Shown: positions 1 through 12,400 of the stretch, in pieces
How positions within the stretch are numbered: position 1 is the stretch's first letter
Layout of the letters: each line of letters begins with the position of its first letter
Source of the DNA: Pyrrhosoma nymphula
Lineage: Eukaryota > Arthropoda > Insecta > Odonata > Coenagrionidae
Length of the DNA: 64,000 nt
Direction: 5' to 3'
NCBI GenBank assembly: GCA_963573305.1
Contig: OY754329.1
Location: forward strand, 139,301,422-139,365,421
Program-made: the position numbers and the translations under genes
The notes under the pieces: generated by a model
The model's database searches: none
What the model saw: the letters and a program-made list of their open reading frames with translations, nothing else
What the model was told of the DNA's origin: nothing

Positions 1-267
1 AACACATAAAATGTGTTAAAACAATGGTGGTGTGAAGATGGAGATTAGCACGATAGTATTTATTCTGTCTGAAGCTGTGAGGACAGTGAGCTAGCCATTC
101 ATTGAAATTTTGGTGACCAAGGAATCCCTGAGTGAAAATAGGAGCAAAGGTTATGCAATAATAGATTTTATCTAGAGAAAATTATTGCTTGCTGTTAATA
201 TTATGCACTTGTCCAGGGTTTATTATGCATTAATTCTTTTTCCTATTATCTACATTCTCTCATGCAG
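1..267 (+). other. hobbit intron, 3' part
   Basis: Non-coding sequence leading into a pyrimidine-rich acceptor (tctctcatgcag) that ends at 267. I see no upstream exon and no recognisable element. Confidence 0.7.
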
Positions 268-410
268 AGCATATACTTTCCCTGGTGCCAATCGATGATG
301 GCCTGAAGCATAGACCTAGAGCAGAGTGGTCCATTATGTACATGAATTGTGAACTGAATGATGCTGAGATCTGGCTTCAGAGTGCACTTCAGGAGGATCC
401 AGGGAAAGAG
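268..410 (+). CDS. hobbit: hobbit exon a (first in window)
   Basis: Enters with two bases of a split codon and ends in phase 0 before GTGAAA. It encodes 47 codons including SLVPIDDGLKHRPRAEWSIM and ELNDAEIWLQSAL, a very conserved hobbit/BLTP2 segment. The upstream exon lies outside the window. Confidence 0.9.
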
Positions 411-3400
411 GTGAAATATACATGGGTTGATCAACTTGAATGATTCTAGGAATGCTTTTGAAAGAATACAATGTCTTGTTTAATTTCACAGTTATTAGAT
501 GTAACAGAGTGGTAAATTTACACACTACATATTTCAATAGACACCGATCAGTTTCCATCTAAACTCTAGATTTTACATTTTTTAAATAACATGTCTTATG
601 TTTAGGATAGATGGAAAATTTGGAAATTTATCCAATAGCATCATAGCTGGTGTGTATTTGTGCATTTATGCATATTTCATCCTTCTTCTTTATTACTTAC
701 TTTTTGCTATGTCCTAGGCTTCAGTCATATCATTTCATTTTCAGCATGTTTCCTTGCGGCAACCTGTTGAGAAATGCTACTGCTTGAGTGTTGCAAAGGT
801 GTCATATGGCCGCGAGGCTACTCTGATTGTCCCTGGTGCTGTTGGTGTCCCACCGGCTGCAATGCAGACTTCCGCAGGTATTCCCAGCAGTCGTGGAGCT
901 GATGGAGTTGCTGTTTCCAGTGTCTTGCCTCCTGGAGGTGGAGCCACTGGGGGATCATCATGCCCCCCTGCCAGTTCTTCATCTGGTACTCAGGCGGCTA
1001 GTGTTGGAGGAGAAGGGCTGCGCCAAGGTGACACACCAATTCATCGTCTTGTGGTGTATGATTTGAAAGGAGCTTGGACAAAGAGTAACAGGGATGTGGC
1101 TTTTGCCCTGTTTGACACCTTTGTCAAAACTAAGGTGAGGGGAAGATGTGGTGATTTAAGTTGCCAGTGGTTTCTTAGCATCTTACTCTTTCATTTTCTA
1201 TTGTATTTGTATGTGCAGTTTGAATCCCATTTTCTAAATTAATTTAGTGAGGATGACCAGATATGTGCATCAGAGACACCTGTGCTTTCGAGGGGCAGGT
1301 GGTGCACTGTCTGCAGCCTAATGTAACAAAAAAACATATTTTGCTCACTCAAATAATTGCATTGAAAAACTTCTGCACTGAATGTGGTAAGCTAATGTGA
1401 ATGGATTGTGAAAGACCCTGACTCCATTTACCCAGGTTTTCCGAAAATTTAAAACTTAGGTTACTCACCCACTAAAATTAGATTCTAAACCCACAAAGAG
1501 TGGGTTTAGAATCTAGTAATTTTATAAGATAGTATGCAATTATTTATTTTTCATTTGTTAATCATATTTAGATAAATAGCCCACGTCTTTTATTCTAACT
1601 TTCAAGCTGTACTGCAGAAATACATTCAGGTCTCTCGGACAGAATCCACTTCTATGTTGCAATGAGCCTAGCTTTATCTTATTGGTCCAGAGTGATTTTT
1701 GTTCTGATTGATCATTAAACACATTTTTAATATTCCTGAGGCTTCTTGCCTCCATATTTTACTGAATTTTATATGCTATTGTTTTGGAGGAAGAGTCAGT
1801 GGTTGGAATGGGTAATAGGGGTAAGAGAATGCCCAAGGCTGTGATAGAGGGGAAGATGTTGGTTAAGCAGGGAATGAGAAGAAAGAGAATGTGCCCCATG
1901 GATGGGATGAAGGTGGGTAGGCAAGCTGAAGAATTAAATCTTGTAAGGAGAGAGGAAGCAGCTGTAGAAGATGAGTAGATATAACCCTTTTTCCATCTAA
2001 ACCTACTTCAATTGGTAGATAATCTCTAATGATTATGATTACAATGAATGCAGGTTGGGTAATGAAAGCCTAGGCTTTAGTTCATTGATTAAGTAGTCTT
2101 ACTTAAATTAATTTTATTTAAAATGTTTATTTTTGCAGCAAATGAAGAAAAATCTATCTACAGAAGCATTGAAAGGGTTTAGAGGAGAGACTTCAACGCC
2201 TATGAAATCGAGGACAAGAGCTACTGAGCCACAAGTAACATCGCCCAATGCTGCTCTTCAGGTAAGCAGAGTGTCATTGTATGTACCAATTGGTGCTGAG
2301 TTAAGGGAAGTAAATTATGAAAATATCTGAGATTGAAAGAATGTAGGATAATATATTTGTAAACAAGGTTTCAAAATCAAGCCAATTAGTTTTTGATCAA
2401 TTGATTGCATGCATGCTTTCATAAAAATCTTCATGCTGATGATGACTGGTCGGAAGTCAAAACATGTAGAGATGGGCAAAATACACTTCAATTGTAGTTT
2501 AGATACAAAATTCAAACGTTTAAAAAATACATATTTCAAATACATGTGCTTTTAATATCTGGATACACATGCTTTTAAAACCTTGAGAAGGAAGTGCTAA
2601 CTTGCAAATTCAGGTTTAAAATTATCTACAAGAAAGGTGATTGTTATTAGTGAGATCTAGGAAGAAAATCAATTAGCAATAATGCTTTCCTATTATGTAT
2701 AATCATAAGCATGTCATTACCTTATCCCCAAGGACAACTATTGCAGTGTTTGGCTGTTTGAAATGTATTACAGCGAGGAAACTTTTACAAACCACATAAC
2801 AATAAACTCAACCACGACCCGGGTTTCAACGGCTAAGCATCATCATCAGGTGTCATCACCTGATGATGACGCTTAGCCATTGAAACCCGGGTCGTGGTTG
2901 AGTTTATTGTTATGTGGTTTGTAAAAGTTTCCTCGCTGTAATAAATTGTTGTGATGGAATACCACAAAGTTTCTGAAGACTACGTTTTATTCTGTTTTAA
3001 ATGTATTTTGATGTAATTTATCAATTACTCTATCTGCCCCCTGAAATATGTGCTACACTTCGAAGTTTTTAGATGGATTGAAGACTGGAACCTTGAAAAG
3101 CTGGAAACCAGAATTGAAAAATCTGAAAACAGCTGGTAATTTTTGTTTATCAATTTTAGTTAAGACTAGACTGGTCATTAGTTTGTTCTCAGGTTCCCAT
3201 GGTGCCTCGAATTATGCAGCTCAACTTATGGAATTTCCTCTGAGTTGCTTTGTCTGTTATTGACGACAGCTTCTCCAGCCATCCTGCTGGTGTCTTTAGG
3301 TCAGATGTGTGGATGCCAATTTTGGTCCATGTTATATAGGGGGTTGTTGAGTTGTACTTCAGAATGGTGAGTCATTTTGGCAGGTGATTGGTTGATTCCT

Positions 3401-6400
3401 GGGTTTTTTTGAATACCCTCTGCCAAGTGTTTGGAGGGTGTATCTGTCTTCTCAATTGAAGTTTTTTTGTTTCACGATTTCAATAGCCTACTGAATGAGT
3501 CTGGGGTAGTAACGTCCCTCTACGAGGAGTAGTGCATCTTTTGCTTAGGACACTAAACAGGGTCACTTTGGCTCTGATAAATAGTTAATTCTGCTTGGTT
3601 TATGTTATATTAGAGGTTTTCTGAAATATAAACAATATTATTGTTCCTATTCGGTTCAAGGAGCAATTTTCCCAATTTATATTTTGGTTCAAGCAACCAT
3701 GAAAATTCCTTGGAAAGTATGGGAACTCCTTCCCATATGGAAACACTAGATGAGAAACTCAAGTTTGTATTAACCAAAGATATACTAGATTGGCAGTATC
3801 CACTCTGGCCGCAAGGATGCGTTGAAGCCTACCCCTTGCGCACGCGGCCATCTTACATAATTAAACGAATCGTAAACAAAGCGCAGTACTGATTTGTGAA
3901 TCTCATTGTAGACCTTTCTTTTGGAGGAATTGGGCCTGAATCGACAATTAATAACAGTAAGTCTGAGCACAGATCAAAATACAACAGATTGGCTATTTTC
4001 AAAAATCTTTAGTTGCCACTCATTGTAAATTCTTAAGGATGACATTATACATGTTGTTATCGAATTTACGATGGTGTCGGAAATTTTGTTGGTTTCGTGG
4101 TGAAATAAATAGTTGCTTTGAAAAGTTTTCTTGTCGTCTTCATTCTTCCTTTTCTACAACTTGGGTTAAAGATGGAATAAAATTCCATGTAAAAAATACC
4201 CCCTAGCCATTCCAGTATTAAAATAAAAATTATATGGTTGGAGAGCCTAGTGACGTAGAATTGTATACACGGAACTTTGTTTTACTGAACTACTTTAAAA
4301 ATGATTTTCATGAATTCTTGACCGTAGCCGTCAGTGCAGATATACACAAATTGCTGAGGTAAGATGGCGGCGATGACGGCTTCACTTTAGCTCCACCCAC
4401 TTCCAGGCCTTGGTATTAACCTACTTCGAAATTTGTCCTTGAATTGGATGGCTTGGTGATAACTGGTGAGCTAACCTGACCGGAATTAGGGAGGTATAGG
4501 TTTGAATCCCAATCAAGCGATTTTTTTTCATTGAGACGTGGATGTTTTCAGGAATTCTTCCGCGTTGAGTCATACTGATTACAATAGTTTTGCGAGCATT
4601 CCAGCTCGCTTCTTCAGGTCAGAAGTGAGGACTGATGCAATTTGGCCACCTTTCAAAGCTGGGCATTCAGTCAGGTCCGAATTGTTTCTCACGTTTTTTG
4701 AGGACCCACTTCCAATTGGTTGCCTTGGTGACGGTTTTGGTGACACAGCTGTTTCTGGTCACCACTTCGTGTTTGTGGAACACCCTCGCTATTTTTTCTG
4801 TTGTGCCGAGGACGTATGGCAATTTGCATACGCTGCAGGTTTCGGTCTATCCTTGTCCTTCATGGTCCTTTTAAGGGCAATAGAGGTAGCCAAGACTCCG
4901 AATAACATCAACAGAGAAGACAGCTACACGCTGGCAACCAATTGGAAGTGGGTCCTCAAAAAAGCCCTGGAAACAATTTGCACCTGACTGAACGTCCATC
5001 AATGAAAGGTGGCCAAATTGCATCAGTCCTCACTTCTGACCTGAAGAAGTGAGCTGGAATGCTCGCGAAACTGTTGTCATCAGTATGACTCAACACAGAA
5101 GAATTCCCGAAAACATCCACGTCTTAAGGCCACTCTGCGGAAGCTTTCTATCCAACGATTTTTTTCATTGTCCATTTCCACTCTTAGGTGTTACAACTTG
5201 TACCTGAGTTTAATATTAAATTTCATTTGTGGAGTTTACACTATATATGGTTCCTATTCGTTGGCAAATGATGTGGGGGAATTAGACTGGAGTAGTGGCT
5301 GAATATACTGGCATTCCATCCTGTGGATTTGGGTTTGAATGCTGGCCATGGCAGAGACTTTTCAGTAGAATTCGAATCCTTACTTGGGCTCCATTGTAGA
5401 GGAACTTGAGGTGATGTACTCTATTAATCGGATGGGACATTCAACTGTTGACCCCTTGGCATATCTTGTTAAGAGTAGGTTATTTCCAATCCTGGGTTTC
5501 CATCAGCCTTTCCTCCATTCACTAAATTAAATGTGTCATACCAACCAATCTCATTATCCTTGATGGTGCGAATGACATCAGGTTTTTGTCACCTCCCCTT
5601 ATAGTGACGACTACTTCTACAAGTGATGTTGGTCCCATCATGTTTCTCACTGACATTGCTTCTCCAAAGCTTTTCTATTTTGAAGCTCTTTATGGTAGGG
5701 GGTGGGCTACTTCCAAATGTCCACATGGATCGTCATAATGAAAGCCTCTTTCTCGAAATTCACCTATAAGTGGATGGTATCTTTTCTAAGAAGGAGATGA
5801 ATTAAATTTGTTTTCTGTGTAATTAATCCCATAAATAGCTCTTCACTTGTGAAATAAGTGTCATTGCCCACTCTCATGGTGCTTAGCATAAGATCTTTGC
5901 TTCCAATATTAATGCATACTGCTGGTGTGTACCCGAGGATATTTTTCAAGTCCCTGACTTTCATTGATCAACCATCATGATAGAGGAAGCACAGTGGTTG
6001 TGAGAAAGAAGCATATGTTAGCACCTTTTGCTATATCCCCTTGAAGTGGCTTGCAGTGTAGTATATGAAGTAAGAAGCTTTCTCCTTTTCTTTCGAGGCA
6101 CCTCCATCCAGCACCGCTAGTCCTTCACCAATGACAAAACTGCAATCGGGTCATGCGGCAACAATGTTGCAGCAACTTATTGCTGAAGCTGAGAATAAAT
6201 CATTAGTGTTTAGTGATGATCTCTCGTCAACAACTACTGATGACACGGCAACACCTGTTGCCTCGTCGGCATCTTCCTCCACGTCCACAACTTCCACGGC
6301 TGCCGCTACAAGTGCCACCACTCGTGCAAGAGAATACCATTCACTTCAAGGGTTGGCAGCATGCCAAGAGGATGATGTTTTGCACAAAAACTGGCTAAGT

Positions 6401-9400
6401 ATGCATTACTAAGAGTGAAAGAGGCTCTAGATGATGTAAAGGTTTTTGCTAATATGGCAGAGCTAGTCTGGAAAATTGAAAAAGTTTGGAATTTCTCAAA
6501 TTTAAAAAAATCTTGATAGTGAGGGAAAATACAATAAGTAGAGTGGGCATTCCGAACGCCTGTAGTTTGGCATCAACTCTTGCGCACTTGACTCTGAGTC
6601 GCGGGTTGTCACCCGGTGTATCTGTCGCAGCAACAGAGATGCGGAGAAAACGCAAGCATGTCACCGGCCTAAAGCTGGGTTCACATGGGGCGGAAAAGGT
6701 CGTGGCAACGGAAAAGCGGAAAGCCAATCACAGATCTGCGGAAAGCGAAGGGGCGGAGCTACAGCCTGCAGAACGGGCGAATTGACACAAGGACGGAAAG
6801 CGACGTCGAAAGCTGAGTGCGGAGACAGAAAGCGGACAAGCAGAATAGAGGAATGGAGAGGAAGGAATAGGAATGGGGAGGAAGGATGAGAAATAGGGAA
6901 GCGTATGCACACGGAACGGCAAAAAAGGGTAAGTAAACATGGTGGGTGTCCGAATTCTCATCTAGAAGCATAATAGAAGAATAACGCCTGATTTTGAAGC
7001 GATGATGAGTAAAGTAAATGAAAAAAATATTCAAGAATGTACCTATATCATTTTCTGTAATAAAAGTTATACATATAGCAATAGTTCGTTCGTATTTTCG
7101 AGACCAATTAATTGATGTACTTCGATGTGAAATTACTCAACGGAGTCAAAGTTAAATGAGTAGAAGTGTGTGGTAATAAGTAATTAAGGTATGTATGAAT
7201 TGAAAATTAAATTATAATTTATGTCACTAAAAGTGCATATAATATGCAAAGAGTTTGTTTATAATAGACTTCTTGGTTCTGAGATTTTGAATTTTTTTCC
7301 TGCAACCATGGTGGATGTAGCTGTTCATTTGTTTTGGCATCACATTCCGCGCGCGGAGCGTGGAAAATATTGAAAAATTCTACCTGCCCGATCCGGGGGC
7401 CCAAGCACCCTCTTCGTATTCCAGCGACCTGTGATTGGCTATCCGCTTTACCGTATTCTGCTTTCTGTGTCGATTTCCGTACTTTGGAATCCAGCTGCAG
7501 GCTTTAGCTCCACCCCTTTTATCTTGGCCAACTCGTGCGTTCCGCTTTTTCGTCACCCCGTTTCTGCAATGTTTTCCATCCATGTGAACCCCGCTTAACT
7601 GAACATCCGCGTAACTCCGGATCCGTGCAACTCGGATCCACGTAAGTTGAAGACTTACTGTACACAGTTAGGTATTCTTGTTAGCATGTTGGGGTTGGCT
7701 CTTGTATTCAATAGTTTTGCTCGCAGTTAGTAAAAATCAGGGGCGGTGTGGCCAGGGTGGGAAGGTGTGGATTCTCACCCGGGCCCATATTTTAACGTAA
7801 ATAAAATAAGACGCATCGAAACTTTTTATGTCGTTTTTATATTATTTGCAAACCTTTTGCCCTTAACGACCTGAAACGCATTTTTAACGCACACATTTTT
7901 TCAGAAGGGGAGAAGGGGAGGTCACAAAAACCGGGCCCCTCTGGATGCGCAGCGGCCCGGGCCCCTGAGCACCCACGCCGCCCCTGGCAAGAAGTATTGC
8001 AAATCTACGTAAAAATGAAGAAAATTTGACCGTAGGGACCGAAGTATGACTGCATAAAAACAAGAAACTATGTAAAATCAAGAGTTTACTTTCGAAATAC
8101 CCTATGCTTCCCGGCCGGACCTTAATGTCCCCACCCAAAATTGAAAGTAACATAAAATCAAGGTGCATAAAATTGTGATTATTACTTGTTTTGTACTGTT
8201 TTGTTCTTGTTTTGAGGCCACATCAAGCGAATTTTGAAGCCATGATGCAACTGTCAGAATAATTACAATGTGCTTCTATATGCTCTTAGCAATGATTAAA
8301 ATGTGCATTAGATTATTGGAGATGAAATGATTCATGGTTTTTTTAATGTGCTTCCCAGCCGGACCTTAATGTCGCCACGTAAAATCGAGAGTAACATATA
8401 GCGAACTCTCGTTAGGACATTCTTGAAGGGACTTATGATTCTGAATCTGGTAACCAGGAAAACGTGCAAAACAGGGTAGGCATTCCATGGAAAGTAAAAT
8501 ACATACCGTTTGGTTACATAACTTGCTGGGGAATGTTATCCTGCCGCTCATTTTAGCTCATGCCGTAGATAACTGGTGATCATTTTTTGTAAAAATAGTT
8601 TATTTTCCTCCTATTCCGCCTCCCAAGAAAATACAAACGATACCTAACGCTGATGCATACTCAATTATTAATGAAGATGACAATTGCGTCGTCATCATTA
8701 ATAACCAAACAGCACGTTTAGTTTACAGATGCTGCTTTCACAAAGTTCAGCGGCAAAGTTAGCAAAGCCACCTAGTGATTTACTTTTCTCTTCGCACTTC
8801 CAATGAAATAATTAGGTCAGAGGACAGATGAATCCGTGGCGCAAATGCCCACTTCTCACTTAATAGTGCTTTATGCTTATATTGCTTGTAGTAAATTACA
8901 ATAATTTCCCCAAAATGCTATGTTTGTTTACCATGATGAACATTTTAATTTCATCAACAAATATTATAGCATTATAAGGATTGTCAGAACCCCTTTGAAA
9001 ACATGAACAAATTGAGCTCCTGGCTAAAAAACATCGTCTTTCCCGTGCGTAATGGCGTAAACTTGATTGCCTGTAATAAAACAAAAATGGAACTTCCCGT
9101 TTGTTCTCCACAAATATTGCAAACAAAAATGCATAATTTAATGGAAATACATATAAACTTATGGTCACTGGAAGAATCTGTCCAAGGTGCTTTGTTTTTA
9201 TAATTTTGAGCCCTAATTCTTTGATAGTATGTACAGTCGATTTTTATTTAAATATTCATCACACTTTCATCGACTTCGTGACTGCTGATGAATTGTCGCC
9301 ATCACTTCCACTGTTTTTGCAAATGTTGGAGGATATTTGGGCTCTGCTTTGTCTTTCCCGGTGTCTTATTCTTCCTTTCTGTTTATAGGCGTCATCTATT

Positions 9401-12400
9401 GACATGAATCTACTGATAAAAATACGTGATAATGAGATTCACCAACTATTTCAATTACATTTAGGAAGACGAAATATTATGTTTGGAATAGTTATTATTC
9501 ATTTATTACATAATTATCCCCATAAATAAAGCTTCATTTTTAGTAGTCTAAAGTTCCAACAACCAACCTGCAGACTTCAATATCGGCGTCACCGGCGACT
9601 CACTCGTCGAAGGTCATGCTCTCCCCTTCTCCAAATAGCTGATCCCAGCCCTCAAGGGTGTGCTCATGTGATGCCTCGTCACTCAATGACGTGGAATTGT
9701 CCTCATTTGTGCTGGGATGAAATCCAGAGGTCCGAAAGCTATTTCTTATGCTCTTGGCTTCAACAGAGTCGCCGGCATGCTTCACAAAATGCAAGGCTGG
9801 CCAACCTCTCATTGACAAGTAGTTTCCTGTACTTCATACATTGTATGATGCCTTGATCGGGGGGCTGAAGAACACTCGTGCAATTTGGAGGAAAAAACAC
9901 CACTTTAGCATTTCTTAAATATGCAGTGTCTTGGATGTGCTGCGCAGTTATCAATAATCAACAAAAGTTTACGATTTTATCCACCCATCTTTACATCCAG
10001 TGCTCGCAGGAACTTTTCGAAAATTGTGGTGGTCATGCAGGCATTAGAGTTGCAATCATTAGTCCAAGGTAATGTTTGAACATGTTTGAAGCATCTGGGA
10101 CGTTTATATTTCCCGATCACTTATGGAATCAGTTTTTCCGATCCAATTTCATTGCAACATAGGACAGTCAGCCTCTCCTTACTCATTTCACCTCCATGAC
10201 ACTTATATCCTCTGAATGCCAGTGTTTTATCAGGAAGCAAATTAAAAAATAAACCTGTCTCATCGGCATTAAAAAGTTATTCGGGCTGTAGTTTTTGATG
10301 ATGACATAGATGATGACTTAAAAAAAAAAAATAAAAGGGGACAATGGCGACAGCGATAAAAAAAAACGAATATCGCAATAAAATGCGTTGCTTGTGGGGA
10401 CCTTGCCAAGCTTTGAATAGGTGATTCTAATGTTTGAGATTGCTTTTTTCTTTCTTCACAAAAATTTTTTAAACCATAATATGACTATCAAAATAGTATT
10501 TTAAGCAATAACGATCTTTTTTAATGCGAGAAGTAAACCTCTTGAGATTTATCCATCGTCTGATTAATCTATGAGGTGGTTATTTCCCTAGGACAAATTT
10601 GGCTTGGTCCTCCTCTAAACGTGCTAAAGAGGTAACCAAAACGTGCTAATCATAGTTTTTTACATGCACTGTGACGTGGACCTGAGTAAATGAATGTCCA
10701 AATGAGGAAAACGTGCTATTAAGGTATGTCCTAACAGAGTCCACTGTAAAATCAAGGTGCGTAAAATCGAGATTTTGCTGTACCTACTTGTATTGAGGCC
10801 ACATCATAAGAGCTTTGGAGCCATAATGCAACGGTCAGAATGACAATGTGCTTCTACATGCTCATACCAAGGATCAAAATGCTCTTTAGATAATAAGAGA
10901 TGAAGTGTTTCATGTTTTTGGTTATATTTTGTGCTATTATTTCTCCATAAATGCTGCCATTCTTTTATGAATTTCCCTCTTTCGAGTGATAATGTAATTA
11001 TTATTGATACACTTAATGGTTGAGGCCTTTACATTGTAGAAATCCATTCTAAAGAAGGAAATTAAAATACTTTGCTTTTCTACAAATTTACTTTAATCGT
11101 CGACTAGTTTCGATACACTGTATCGTCTTCAAAGACTAGTGGTACAAAAAACATAGGTGCTTAGTTATATAATGAATGGGTTGGGAGGGGGTGGGGAAGG
11201 GTATGGATGCGGTTGGTAGGAACCTGTCGAAATTAGTGAATAGGCGGGGTCTAATTCACTAATTTCGACAGGTTCCTACCAACTGCATCCATACCCTTCC
11301 CCACCCCCTCCCAACCCATTCATTATATAACTAAGCACCTATGTTTTTTGTACCACTAGTCTTTGAAGATGATACAGTGTATCGAAACTAGTCGACGATT
11401 AAAGTAAATTTGTAGAAAAGCAAAGTATTTTAATTTCCTTCTTTAATTATTATTCTTAAGTTCTCTGTGATAGTTGGCTATGGTACCTTGAATCTGTCTG
11501 TGAGCTGCATTTTACTTTGAAAGGATGAGTTGAAGTGAAACTCTTTATGCATTCTTGAGTCATGTGCCTCTTAAAGGTAAATTTAGGTGGTTCATCCATT
11601 GGGGTTTTTACTTGCAATCAGTATCCAGAAAGAATGTTGAAAGCAACTGCCAGAAGTAATTTGGAATTATGGCTCTAAAAAGGAATTGTAAACTTAGAAT
11701 GAGAAAATCAATGGCTCGGGTAAGCAGGGTTTAGTCACGAATCAAGATTGTGCTATACTTTTTAAATTTTTGGAAAGTTAATGCTGAAGGCCAGTACATA
11801 ATTTGTGGAATTCTATCTTGCCTAGATATTTATGTTTGATGCTATCAGATTTTCAGGTATGGTCAGACATCCATATTTGATGATGTTACGGTGCTAATGA
11901 AATCACGGTGATATCTATTCAATAAATGCATACATGTGGATCACAAAGTCTTGTTAAATTTTTAAAATCTCTGTTTTGGGACTTGAAAAATAATGTTTCA
12001 ACTGAAGAATTAAGATTTTTCATTTGTCACTATCATAGGTTTTGACAATGAAGGTTTTTGGTTTCTTTTGAGGTAGAGAAAGTTTTCTTTTCAGCTAAGT
12101 TTTTTATAGCATGCTAAATTAAACTGCATTAATAAAATTTACTTTGTTTTTATTATCTTTTGATTTAGTTTTTTCCTTTTACAGTTGAGCTTGTCAACAG
12201 CCAAGTATTATTGAAGGGATGTGAAACAAAAGGATATGTGATATTGAGTGCTGCCAAGGCTCAAATACTTCAGAGGATACATCGTCCAGTATGGAAGGAT
12301 CGTACCCTAGTCTCCAAGACTACTTGGGTTGGCTCTTTGGAGTGCATGCAGTATTATGCCACGGTTTCAGCTGGAGAGAACGACACTCTAGATGGTTTGT

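Larger units (their letters stand above)
2262..6097 (+). other. hobbit intron c-d
   Basis: 3.8 kb, GT-AG. It contains the 174-bp palindrome at 2768-2941, a tRNA-like SINE head at about 4455-4515, a fold-back with a Penelope-like fragment at 4535-5123, and a second tRNA-like segment at about 5289-5350. The rest (2950-4450 and 5360-6090) shows nothing I can name. Confidence 0.75.
6399..12184 (+). other. hobbit intron d-e
   Basis: 5.8 kb, GT-AG. It is almost entirely repeats: a dispersed repeat split by a Harbinger-like element (6541-7665), a hAT-like MITE (7738-7986), tandem units of about 245 bp, a Tigger element (8399-10746), and a 394-bp palindrome (11051-11444). I see nothing in 11450-12180. 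Confidence 0.8.

Noticed and set aside
4538..4987. 149-codon plus-strand frame
   Set aside because: It lies across a fold-back element; the minus-strand reading carries the Penelope-like signature, and the plus frame is its mirror.
6728..7034. Minus-strand frames of 77-91 codons in the Harbinger-like element
   Set aside because: Ser/Pro/Phe-rich, no transposase or MYB motif; likely chance frames.
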